From the NCBI GenBank assembly GCA_035526435.1, contig DATLCI010000080.1, positions 1 through 15,184 on the forward strand: a stretch of DNA of 15,184 nucleotides, in the 5' to 3' direction. The notes below the pieces were generated by a model, which saw only the letters and a program-made list of their open reading frames with translations, ran no database searches and was not told where the DNA came from. A program made the position numbers and the translations under genes. How positions within the stretch are numbered: position 1 is the first letter of the stretch; each line of letters begins with the position of its first letter. Positions 6,711 through 13,084 of this stretch are shown here, piece after piece. The DNA is from DATLCI01 sp035526435. Lineage in GTDB: Bacteria > Acidobacteriota > Terriglobia > Terriglobales > Acidobacteriaceae.

Positions 6711-8802
6711 GAATCCGATCTCAAAGCTGGTCTCCCCTTTAATGAAGAGCCTTGTCGTCGCCATCCTGCTTGCTTCCTTCTCCAGCGCCCAGAATCCTAA
6801 GCCGGTGGCACCTCCGCCGGCCGCACCGTCGCCTGCCAAACCGGAAACGAGATCTGCTCCTGACCGCGCGGCCGCTTACTACCACTACTCCATCGCGCAT
6901 ATGTATGAAGAGTTGGTGGCGTTGTACGGACGCTCCGAGTTCGCCAACCGCGCCATCGAGGAATACAAGCTCGCGATCGCCAACGATCCCGAATCCAGCT
7001 TTCTGAACGCTGGCCTTGCGGAACTCTATGCCAAGACCAGCCGCATCCGCGACGCCGTCATCGAAGCGCAGAACATTCTCAAGAAAGACCCCAACAATCT
7101 TGACGCCCGTAAGTTACTCGGACGCATCTACCTGCGATCGCTGGGTGACATGCAGGCAGGAACGCAATCGCAAGAGATCCTGCGGCTGGCCATTGAGCAG
7201 TATGAGCAGATCGTCCGGCTGGAACCGAAGGCCGTAGAAAACCATTTGCTTTTGGGCCGGCTTTATATCCTGAACAAGGAAGTTCCTAAGGCAGAGGCGT
7301 CATTCAAGACCGCCGTTCATCTCCAACCGGATTCTGAAGAGGCCGTCACCAATCTGGCATTTCTGTACAACGAGATGTCTGACTATGCACGCGCAGAGCA
7401 AACGCTGAACGCGGTGCCCGAGACCGCCCGCTCGGCCAAGGTCTACTCCGCGCTGGGGCTTACATACGAGCAGCAGCGGCAACACAAAAAAGCGATTGAG
7501 GCCTACCGCAAGGCCATTGAGGTAGATAAAGAGAACCTGGACGCTCTGCGCGGGCTGGCTCAAAACCTGCTCAGCGATGGCCAGCTTCAAGCCGCGCTGG
7601 AACAGTACAAAGCTATCGTGGAGGAAGATCCGCAGGATGCCCAGGCCCATGTGCGCATGGCGGACATCCAGCGCCGGCTGGGCAAGTTCGACGACGCGCT
7701 GGAAAGCCTGAAGAAGGCCCAGGGGTTAGTGCAAGACCTGCTGGAAGTTCCCTACAATTTCGCCCTGGTATATGCCGCCCAAGGGCGTTACGAGGAAGCG
7801 ATCCAAGCTTTGCAGGGCTTGCTCGAGAAGACCGCGCGTCCTGACAACACTTACAGCCAGAGTGAAGCGAACAATCGCTCGGTATTCTTGGAACGCCTCG
7901 GCGAGCTTTATCGCGAGACCGGCAAGACGCAACTTGCGGTGGAAACCTTCCGCAAGACTCTGACGTTGGGTGAAGACAATGCCATTCGCGGCTACCAGCG
8001 ATTGATCGATACCTATCGCGATGCCAAGCAGTGGTCCCAAGCCACGCAGGTGGCTCGCGAAGCATCCACGAAGTTTCCGAAGGACCGCGGATTGAAGTTG
8101 CTGCTCGCCCAGCAGATGGCTGACATGGGTCAGGCAGATCCCGGCTTGGAGATGGCGAAATCGCAGCTCAAGGGCACGAAGGAAGACCGCGACATTCACC
8201 TGGCGCTCTCGCAGATCTACAGCCGCCTGCGTCGCTGGACTGAAGCTGAAGATGCGGCCAAGAAAGCGGAGCAACTCTCAGAGACCCCCGACGAGAAAGA
8301 ATACGTTGCCTTCGTGGAAGGCTCCATCTTCGAGCGGCAGAAGAAGTGGGACGCCGCCGAAGAGCGTTTCCGCAAGGTCCTGGTAGGCGATCCCAACAAT
8401 GCCATGGCGTTGAATTACCTGGGATACATGCTCGCCGATCGCAATGTTCGCCTGGATGAAGCTCTGGGCATGATCAAGAAGGCGGTGGAGATCGAACCGC
8501 AGAATGGCGCGTATCTTGATTCCCTCGGCTGGGCGTACTACCGGCTGGGCAAGTACGACCTGGCCGAAGAGAGCTTGCGCAAGGCCGTAGCCAAGTCCAA
8601 TAACGACGCCACCGTGCACGATCACCTGGGCGATGTGTACTTCAAGACCGGCAAACTCAAACTGGCGGCCGCTCATTGGGAGCGCGCCTTAGAAGAGTGG
8701 AACCGCTCCGTTCCCGCGGAAGTGGAGAGCGGTGAAGTGGCGAAGGTGCAAAAGAAACTTGAGACTGCGCGCGTTCGCTTGGCCAAGCAGGAGAAGCAGT
8801 AG
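6700..8802 (+). CDS. Secreted tetratricopeptide-repeat protein
   Basis: 700 residues from the ATG at 6700. An N-terminal signal peptide has a basic region (MRLKNPISKLVSPLMK), a hydrophobic core (SLVVAILLASFSS) and likely cleavage at A30|Q31, followed by a Pro/Ala-rich linker. From about residue 55 nearly all of the protein is tandem TPR units; typical examples are AIEEYKLAIANDPESSFLNA, LLLGRLYILNKEVPKAEASF, and AIEAYRKAIEVDKENLDALR, with further units to about residue 665 (KYDLAEESLRKAV, LKLAAAHWERALEEW). It is probably a periplasmic scaffold for protein-protein contacts; its partners cannot be read from sequence. Neither 6700 nor the alternative ATG at 6742 (which gives a 16-residue signal peptide) has a clear Shine-Dalgarno; a TTG at 6613 is also in frame. 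The short gap and shared strand suggest possible readthrough to the next gene. Confidence 0.85.
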   Translation: MRLKNPISKLVSPLMKSLVVAILLASFSSAQNPKPVAPPPAAPSPAKPETRSAPDRAAAYYHYSIAHMYEELVALYGRSEFANRAIEEYKLAIANDPESSFLNAGLAELYAKTSRIRDAVIEAQNILKKDPNNLDARKLLGRIYLRSLGDMQAGTQSQEILRLAIEQYEQIVRLEPKAVENHLLLGRLYILNKEVPKAEASFKTAVHLQPDSEEAVTNLAFLYNEMSDYARAEQTLNAVPETARSAKVYSALGLTYEQQRQHKKAIEAYRKAIEVDKENLDALRGLAQNLLSDGQLQAALEQYKAIVEEDPQDAQAHVRMADIQRRLGKFDDALESLKKAQGLVQDLLEVPYNFALVYAAQGRYEEAIQALQGLLEKTARPDNTYSQSEANNRSVFLERLGELYRETGKTQLAVETFRKTLTLGEDNAIRGYQRLIDTYRDAKQWSQATQVAREASTKFPKDRGLKLLLAQQMADMGQADPGLEMAKSQLKGTKEDRDIHLALSQIYSRLRRWTEAEDAAKKAEQLSETPDEKEYVAFVEGSIFERQKKWDAAEERFRKVLVGDPNNAMALNYLGYMLADRNVRLDEALGMIKKAVEIEPQNGAYLDSLGWAYYRLGKYDLAEESLRKAVAKSNNDATVHDHLGDVYFKTGKLKLAAAHWERALEEWNRSVPAEVESGEVAKVQKKLETARVRLAKQEKQ

Positions 8803-8867
8803 CCAGACTGCGGCCCTCCCACTGGACGCCGGCCTCTAGTCCCAAGCCTTGGCCACCCGTGGTCTTA

Positions 8868-8873
8868 TAGAAT
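8868..8873 (+). promoter_or_regulatory. Putative -10 box (TAGAAT) abutting the sugar dehydrogenase start
   Basis: TAGAAT (within TATAGAAT) ends seven bases before the ATG at 8881, with no Shine-Dalgarno between. This is the arrangement expected for a leaderless transcript. Confidence 0.4.
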
Positions 8874-8880
8874 CTCCGGC

Positions 8881-9999
8881 ATGAAGCGCCTGTTTTTACT
8901 CCTCGCCCTTTTCCTGCTTTGCGGCTGCAGCTCCGCGCAAGTGGATGTCACCAAGCTCAAAGTTCCCCCAGGTTTCCGCGTGTCGATCTTTGCCGATACC
9001 AAGGCGAAGCCCCGATTGATGGCCGTTTCGCCGGGTGGCGTACTGCTGGTGACCGCTACTTCCGATGGCTTGCTGCTCGCCTTGCCGGATGCGAATAAAG
9101 ACAGTCAAGCTGACCGCGTGGCGAGTGTGCTCACCGATCTGGACGCACCGCACGGCATCGCCTTCTACCAAGGCAAGCTATACATCGCGGAGACCGGACG
9201 CGTGGTGCGCTATGACTGGAATGAAGCGCAGCTCAGCGCCACCAACCCGCAGGAGATCGTGAAGCTTCCGCGCGGCGGCGGCCACTTTACCCGGACCATC
9301 GTCTTTCACAATGGCAAGATGTACGTGGCCGCGGGATCGAGTTGCAACGTCTGCGACGACGAGCATGGCCGCGCAATGGTACAGGAGTTCAATCCCGATG
9401 GCAGCGGCGGACGCGTGTTCGCGCGCGGGTTGCGCAACTCCGTGGGGCTTGACGTGAGTCCGGTCACCAAGACCATCTGGGCATCAGACAACGGACGCGA
9501 CTGGCTGGGCGATAACCTTCCTCCCGACGAGCTCAACAACCTGGGCGATGGCGGCGACTTCGGCTGGCCCTTTTGCTACGGCAAGCGGGTGGTCGATGCC
9601 AAGTATCCCGGGTCGTCGGCCGCGCGGTGCGGTCGCACGATACCATCGGCGTTTGACTTGCCGGCACATTCCGCGGCGCTGGGCATCGCCTTCTACACCG
9701 GCACGGCGTTCCCGCAGCCGTATCGCAATGACCTGTTCGTCGCCTTCCATGGGTCGTGGAACCGCAGCGTACCCACCGGCTACAAGGTGGTGCGCGTCCG
9801 CATGAATGCCCGCGGTGAAGCGACGGCCGTCGAAGACTTCCTCGCCGGATTCGTCTCCTCGGGGGAGACGCGGCGCGGCAAATGGAGCGGACGTCCCGTC
9901 GGTGTCACCGTAGCGCCGGATGGTTCCCTCTTCGTCAGCGATGACACCAGCGGCGCGATTTATCGGGTGGCATTCACTGGACAGAGCAAAGGGAACTAA
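8881..9999 (+). CDS. PQQ-dependent sugar dehydrogenase-like / sorbosone dehydrogenase-family lipoprotein
   Basis: 372 residues. The N-terminus is a lipoprotein signal (MKRLFLLLALFLLCGC) with C16 as the likely lipidated cysteine, so the protein should be membrane-anchored and face the periplasm. The rest fits the six-bladed beta-propeller of soluble glucose/aldose or sorbosone dehydrogenases: VPPGFRVSIFAD opens the fold, DAPHGIAF (with H91) marks the conserved catalytic-type histidine, GLRNSVGLDVSP, ASDNGRD, GDGGDFGWPFCYG and FVAFHGSWNRS are the family landmarks, and RPVGVTVAPDGSLFVSDD closes it. The family uses PQQ to oxidise sugars or related alcohols, but some members lack activity and no PQQ synthesis gene is in the window, so the substrate remains open. 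It is followed by the nucleotidyltransferase gene after only 14 nt. Confidence 0.85.
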   Translation: MKRLFLLLALFLLCGCSSAQVDVTKLKVPPGFRVSIFADTKAKPRLMAVSPGGVLLVTATSDGLLLALPDANKDSQADRVASVLTDLDAPHGIAFYQGKLYIAETGRVVRYDWNEAQLSATNPQEIVKLPRGGGHFTRTIVFHNGKMYVAAGSSCNVCDDEHGRAMVQEFNPDGSGGRVFARGLRNSVGLDVSPVTKTIWASDNGRDWLGDNLPPDELNNLGDGGDFGWPFCYGKRVVDAKYPGSSAARCGRTIPSAFDLPAHSAALGIAFYTGTAFPQPYRNDLFVAFHGSWNRSVPTGYKVVRVRMNARGEATAVEDFLAGFVSSGETRRGKWSGRPVGVTVAPDGSLFVSDDTSGAIYRVAFTGQSKGN

Positions 10000-10013
10000 G
10001 GCAAGCTGGGTGC

Positions 10014-10517
10014 ATGGAAAGTGAGCAGATCCTTCATCACCGTCACCAGTTGAACACCGAATTGGAGAGACGCGGCCTGAAGGGCGAAATCTGTCTCTAT
10101 GGTGGCGCCGTGATGTGTCTGGTCTACAACGCACGGCCGAGCACTAAGGATATCGATGCGGTGTTTGCCCCCGCTCAAGAGATGCGCGATGCGATCGTGC
10201 GCGTGGCGGAGGAGAATTCACTGGATGCGGACTGGATCAATGATGCCGTGAAGGGCTACGTCATCAAGCATGAGCAGCGCGTCCTCCTCAATCTCTCAAA
10301 TCTTCAAGTCTACGTGCCCGAGCCCGATTATCTCTTAGCGATGAAAGCGTTGGCAGCCAGAGTTGACGCCAGCGATCGGCAAGACGTCCAAGTCCTGATC
10401 CGTGCATTAAAGATCACGCAAGCGGACGAAGTCTTTCGCATTCTGCGCTCGTACTATCCGAGGCACGAGATCAAGCCAGCGACCCAGTATTTCATCGAGG
10501 AGCTGTTCCAGCAGTGA
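10014..10517 (+). CDS. DUF6036-type nucleotidyltransferase (AbiEii-like fold)
   Basis: 167 residues. The nucleotidyltransferase signature is clear: LYGGAVMCLVYNARPSTKDIDAVF, whose core is G30-G31-A32, T44 and the metal-binding pair D46-x-D48. A downstream block (LLAMKALAARVDASDRQDVQVL, residues 107-128 in part) matches the 'K-A...R...D..D' segment that follows the catalytic core in AbiEii and DUF6036 proteins. Members of this fold include AbiE-type and MenT-type toxins that modify RNA, but many relatives are of unknown role, so a toxin function is inference. It starts 14 nt after the sugar dehydrogenase and its stop overlaps the GTG of the next gene (GTGA), showing a translationally coupled pair. 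No strong Shine-Dalgarno is visible. Confidence 0.75.
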   Translation: MESEQILHHRHQLNTELERRGLKGEICLYGGAVMCLVYNARPSTKDIDAVFAPAQEMRDAIVRVAEENSLDADWINDAVKGYVIKHEQRVLLNLSNLQVYVPEPDYLLAMKALAARVDASDRQDVQVLIRALKITQADEVFRILRSYYPRHEIKPATQYFIEELFQQ

Positions 10518-10867
10518 TCACGCTAAAAGAGACTCGCCAGCGCATAGCGGCCGATGAGAAAAACTGGGCTGTCTACTTGATGGACTTTGTCGACGATTTC
10601 CGCCTGCACAAGAGCGATCAAGCTGTGGAAGACCCTTTTGAAAGACAGGATGGACAGATGGATGCACTGCTCGCGTCCACGGCGGAGTTCCTTTGTGACG
10701 AACAGCATATGCTACCGCCCAAATGGCTCTCCATGGTACCGGCATGTAAGGAGCCTTGGTTTGTCGCCGGAGTGGACAGCATTCGGGCCATCGCTTTGGT
10801 TGAAGCGCCCGCACACTTCCGGGCGAGAAAAGTTTTCGTATTGGAGAACTTCCTCAGCCGGGTGTGA
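10514..10867 (+). CDS. Small conserved-looking protein coupled to the DUF6036 nucleotidyltransferase
   Basis: 117 residues from a GTG that overlaps the upstream stop by 4 nt, so the product is expected in fixed ratio with the nucleotidyltransferase. I do not recognise a named domain. The N-terminal part is helical and acidic (WAVYLMDFVDDFRLHKS), a central part contains LLASTAEFLCDEQ, and the C-terminal part WFVAGVDSIRAIALVEAP...RKVFVLENFLSRV looks conserved; I recall similar endings in proteins beside other DUF6036 genes, which supports a functional pair. It is soluble, with no signal peptide. It could be an antitoxin or a partner/activator of the nucleotidyltransferase; the sequence cannot decide. 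Its stop lies 3 nt from that of the convergent dGTPase gene. Confidence 0.6.
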   Translation: MITLKETRQRIAADEKNWAVYLMDFVDDFRLHKSDQAVEDPFERQDGQMDALLASTAEFLCDEQHMLPPKWLSMVPACKEPWFVAGVDSIRAIALVEAPAHFRARKVFVLENFLSRV

Positions 10868-10870
10868 GCT

Positions 10871-12025
10871 TCAGCGTTCGGCTGATAGGGCGTTCCCCGT
10901 TTCTCTTTCCCCGAGGACTTGGCGGTGCTGGTCGAGGATGAAGTTGTCGGTCATGCCCGCGATGTAATCGCAGACGATGCGCGGTTGTGATGACTCTCCC
11001 GTGCGCAAGTCCTCGCGATAGCTGGCGGGCAGCTTGTCCGGATGTTCCATCCAGTGGCCGAACATCCGGGTGATGATGGCTTCCATCTGCTGCTTATCGC
11101 GCTTGAGGTCCGGGCTGTAATACAAGTTGTCATAGAGGAACTGCTTGCACTCCTTGCGCTCGGCCTCCACCGCGTCACTGAAGGCGGCGAGCCGCTGCGG
11201 TGCGCGGCGGATGTCGTCCACTGACTTTACGCCGGAGTCCTGCACGCGCTGGCGCGTGGTGGCGATCAAGTCGCCGGCCAGGCGGTCCAGCATGCGCTTG
11301 AGCGCCTCATTGAACTTCAGCTTCTCCGCCACATTCGGATAGAGCTTCTCCACCTCGCGATAGAAGCGGCCAAAGATGGCCACGCCGTCGCGCACCTGCG
11401 CCAGGGTAAGGATGTTGGCTTCGAGCCCGTCGTCCAGGTCAGCGGTGTTGTAAGCGATCTCGTCGGTCAGGTCGATGAGCTGGGCCTCGAGCGGCGGCCG
11501 CTGGTCGAGCAGGTACTCGGCAAGCTGCGGATAGTCGGCGGCGGCGTAATCGCGCGAGTGCTTGATGATGCCTTCGCGGACCTCGAAGGTGAGGTTGAGT
11601 CCGCGGAACTCCGCGTAGCGCTGCTCGAAGTGCTCCACGATGCGGAGCGCGTGGAGGTTGTGGTCAAAGGATTCGCCGTGCGCGCGCATGGCGGCGTCGA
11701 GCGCCTTCTCGCCCGCATGGCCGAAGGGCGGGTGGCCGATGTCGTGGACGAGCGCGAGCGTCTCCACCAGGTCCAGGTTGAGCCCGAGTTCGGCGGCGAT
11801 GGTGCGCGAGATCTGCGCCACCTCGATGGTGTGGGTGAGGCGGTTGCGAAAGTGGTCGCTGAGGCGCCGGGTGAAGACCTGGGTCTTGTTCTCCAGCCGG
11901 CGGAAGGCGCGGCTGTGGACGACCCGGTCGCGATCACGCTGGAAGTCGTCGCGATAGGCATGAGGCCGTTCGGGATGGCGGCGTCCGCGGGAGTCTTCCG
12001 TGCGCAGAGCATGAAGCGCGAGCAT
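10871..12025 (-). CDS. Deoxyguanosinetriphosphate triphosphohydrolase-like protein (HD superfamily)
   Basis: 384 residues from the ATG at 12025. It belongs to the dGTPase-like group of HD phosphohydrolases, which cleave dNTPs to deoxynucleoside plus triphosphate in the cytosol and so adjust dNTP pools. The metal ligands are visible: H65 (RLTHTIEVAQ), H94-D95 (LVHDIGHPPFGH) and D188 (IDLTDEIAYNTADLDDG). The N-terminal RDRDRVVHSRAFRRLENKTQVF is the family signature before the HD domain. A GTG at 12040 is also in frame, but the ATG at 12025 is preferred because TACACT ends six bases before it, suggesting a leaderless start. Some family members restrict phages by depleting dNTPs; nothing here shows that role beyond the adjacent nucleotidyltransferase pair. 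Confidence 0.92.
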   Translation of the reverse strand: MLALHALRTEDSRGRRHPERPHAYRDDFQRDRDRVVHSRAFRRLENKTQVFTRRLSDHFRNRLTHTIEVAQISRTIAAELGLNLDLVETLALVHDIGHPPFGHAGEKALDAAMRAHGESFDHNLHALRIVEHFEQRYAEFRGLNLTFEVREGIIKHSRDYAAADYPQLAEYLLDQRPPLEAQLIDLTDEIAYNTADLDDGLEANILTLAQVRDGVAIFGRFYREVEKLYPNVAEKLKFNEALKRMLDRLAGDLIATTRQRVQDSGVKSVDDIRRAPQRLAAFSDAVEAERKECKQFLYDNLYYSPDLKRDKQQMEAIITRMFGHWMEHPDKLPASYREDLRTGESSQPRIVCDYIAGMTDNFILDQHRQVLGERETGNALSAER

Positions 12026-12031
12026 GGCGAA

Positions 12032-12037
12032 AGTGTA
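12032..12037 (-). promoter_or_regulatory. Putative -10 box (TACACT) abutting the dGTPase-like start
   Basis: On the minus strand TACACT is followed by TTCGCC and then ATG (12025). The distance places the expected transcription start at or next to the start codon. Confidence 0.4.
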
Positions 12038-12101
12038 CACGGTTGCGGCAGGCTCTCCGCTCTGTTACAACAGGCTCTCAATCACGAGAGGGGGATTGGT
12101 C

Positions 12102-12560
12102 ATGGATCTTCGAAACAAGGTCTTCGCTGTGCTTTTACTGGTGACTTTAACGGGCTGCTCGTTGGCCGCGCAGAATCCTGTCCGCGCCGCCATTGAAGCC
12201 CAAGGCAAGGAGTTTACCGTAGCACTTAAACGCGGTGATGCCGCGGCCCTGGCCGCTATGTATGCGCCAGATGCGATGGCGTTCCCGCCGAACGGCGAGA
12301 TCACCAAGGGCCGGGCAGATATCCAAAAGCTGTGGCAAGGTGCGATCGATAGTGGAATGCGTGACCTGAGCTTTGTAGTGATGGAAGTGGAAAAGAAAGG
12401 CGACGTCGTCTATGAAGTGGGAAAGTATTCGGTCAAGGGCGCCGACGGCAAAGAACAGGACACGGGTAAATACATCGTCATCTGGAAAAAGGAAAAAGGA
12501 AAATGGCGGCTATATCGCGACATATGGAACTCAAGCGCGCCCGCCCCGGCAACGAAGTGA
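12102..12560 (+). CDS. DUF4440 / SnoaL-like (NTF2-fold) lipoprotein
   Basis: 152 residues. The N-terminus (MDLRNKVFAVLLLVTLTGC) is a lipoprotein signal with lipobox L-T-G-C and C19 as the anchor. Residues about 26-145 match the DUF4440/SnoaL-like NTF2 fold: VRAAIEAQGKEFTVALKRGDAAALAAMYAPDA is the opening helix pair (residues 27-58), FPPNGEITKGRADIQKLW follows, and the C-terminal strands include VVYEVGKYSV and YIVIWKKEKGKWRLYRDIWN. The family fold binds small ligands in a cone-shaped pocket and includes ketosteroid isomerase-like proteins, but most secreted members have no known activity. The ATG at 12102 has GAGAGGGGG seven bases upstream. A CTCTC/GAGAG hairpin (12075-12090) partly covers that site. 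The gene diverges from the dGTPase-like gene with 76 bp between starts. Confidence 0.85.
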   Translation: MDLRNKVFAVLLLVTLTGCSLAAQNPVRAAIEAQGKEFTVALKRGDAAALAAMYAPDAMAFPPNGEITKGRADIQKLWQGAIDSGMRDLSFVVMEVEKKGDVVYEVGKYSVKGADGKEQDTGKYIVIWKKEKGKWRLYRDIWNSSAPAPATK

Positions 12561-12578
12561 GGTCGATCGGTTGATTTG

Positions 12579-12605
12579 TTACCCGATTACAAATTACCCG
12601 ACTAC
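12579..12605. repeat. Short tandem-like repeat TTACCCGA(T/C)TAC
   Basis: TTACCCGATTAC (12579-12590) and TTACCCGACTAC (12594-12605) differ at one of twelve positions and are 3 nt apart. Confidence 0.6.
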
Positions 12606-12619
12606 CGCTCCTTTTCCCC

Positions 12620-12655
12620 TGTCATCCTGAGCGAGCGCAGCGAGTCGAAGGACCC
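12620..12655. repeat. REP-like intergenic element
   Basis: The string TGTCATCCTGAGCGAGCGCA followed by GCGAGTCGAAGGACCC is of a type I recognise as highly repeated in intergenic regions of acidobacteria and other phyla. Only one copy lies in the window, so the repeat status rests on memory, not on this sequence. Confidence 0.55.
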
Positions 12656-12687
12656 ATGTATTTGGTTTTACGGTTTCTTCTATCGGG

Positions 12688-12731
12688 GATTTCGAGAAAC
12701 GGGAAACCGGAACTGCAAACGCGAAACCGCT
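12688..12731 (+). repeat. 44-bp direct repeat, copy 1
   Basis: Begins GATTTCGAGAAACGGGAAAC and ends GCGAAACCGCT. It matches copy 2 at 12839-12882 in 39 of 44 positions by hand alignment. Internally it consists of GGAAAC-like micro-repeats. Confidence 0.7.
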
Positions 12732-12738
12732 TGCGGGT

Positions 12739-12787
12739 GCCCCACCTTCGCCGGACCGGGGTCCCCAACGGCGAAGCCGATGGGGTG
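12739..12787. repeat. Nested hairpin with CTTCGCCG/CGGCGAAG stem
   Basis: An 8-bp stem (12746-12753 with 12769-12776) lies inside an outer CCCCA/TGGGG pairing (12740-12744 with 12781-12785). The loop contains GGACCGGGGTCC, which can fold on itself. The left flank, GGTGCCCCAC, resembles the core of the minus-strand repeat at 13744-13792 and 14493-14542. Confidence 0.55.
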
Positions 12788-12838
12788 GTTTGGCGCAGGT
12801 GGGCGAACCTGAACCCCACCGCCGCGTAATCGCCACCT

Positions 12839-12882
12839 GATTTCGGGAAACTGGAAACGGGAACTGCAGACGGGAAACCGCT
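12839..12882 (+). repeat. 44-bp direct repeat, copy 2
   Basis: Begins GATTTCGGGAAACTGGAAAC and ends GGGAAACCGCT; 39 of 44 positions match copy 1. The copies flank the nested hairpin and are 151 bp apart, start to start. Confidence 0.7.
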
Positions 12883-12904
12883 CTGAGGTTGCAGCGGCCA
12901 CTAA

Positions 12905-13006
12905 GGCGCGAAGCGCCGACAGAGAATAGCCTAGGCCGTAAGGCCTAGGTTCAATATCGAACATCATCCAAGCCCGCAACGCGGGCGACACTCTCTTTCG
13001 CAGAGT
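12905..13006. repeat. Chain of small hairpins (composite palindromic repeat)
   Basis: Four stem-loops in about 100 bp: GGCGC-GAA-GCGCC (12905-12917); CCTAGGCC-GTAA-GGCCTAGG (12930-12949, extendable by one wobble and one A-T pair); GCCCGC-AAC-GCGGGC (12972-12986); ACTCT/AGAGT (12990-13006). I recall similar multi-hairpin elements in acidobacterial intergenic DNA. It may be a non-autonomous mobile repeat or a structured RNA; nothing here decides. Confidence 0.6.
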
Positions 13007-13045
13007 AGCCGATCCCACCCGCCCCTTCTTAGATTCCAATCACCG

Positions 13046-13066
13046 CCGTCAGCGTACGCTCGACGG
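13046..13066. repeat. Palindrome downstream of the 214-residue gene
   Basis: CCGTC-AGCGTACGCT-C-GACGG: a 10-bp perfect palindrome extended by five pairs with one bulge. It lies just after the minus-strand stop at 13085 and could act as a terminator, but no T-run follows on the minus strand. Confidence 0.45.
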
Positions 13067-13084
13067 TGCGAGAGCCGGCTTTAA

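Larger units (their letters stand above)
12561..13084. other. Gene-free repeat island
   Basis: About 520 bp between the DUF4440 lipoprotein and the accessory region without a credible gene. It holds, in order, short TTACCCGA(T/C)TAC repeats, a REP-like CATCCTGAGCGAGCGCAGCGA element, the first copy of a 44-bp direct repeat, a nested hairpin, the second 44-bp copy, a chain of three to four small hairpins and a final palindrome. Open frames on the minus strand here (12680-13039 and 12594-12836) read through palindromes and look spurious. Confidence 0.7.

Noticed and set aside
7726..8274. 182-codon minus-strand frame inside the TPR gene
   Set aside because: Antisense shadow; the plus-strand TPR repeats are unmistakable.
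12075..12090. CTCTC/GAGAG hairpin over the DUF4440 ribosome-binding site as a riboswitch or thermometer
   Set aside because: Only a 5-bp stem with no further structure; recorded in the gene entry but too weak to call.
11467..12196. Long frames on both strands over the dGTPase-like gene (11467-12081 minus, 11558-12196 plus)
   Set aside because: Low-complexity Ser/Arg-rich or acidic products expected as GC-rich shadows of the real HD gene, which carries all catalytic residues.
12594..12836. 80-codon minus-strand frame over the REP-like element
   Set aside because: It overlaps the CATCCTGAGC element, whose reverse translations are a known source of false genes; no start signal.
12688..12882. 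CRISPR-like direct repeats
   Set aside because: Only two copies, 5 of 44 positions differ, the spacer is about 107 bp and contains its own hairpin, and no cas gene is present.
12680..13039. 119-codon minus-strand frame in the repeat island
   Set aside because: It reads through the hairpins and 44-bp repeats; translations such as GYSLSALRAL are typical of spurious proteins annotated in palindromic intergenic DNA.
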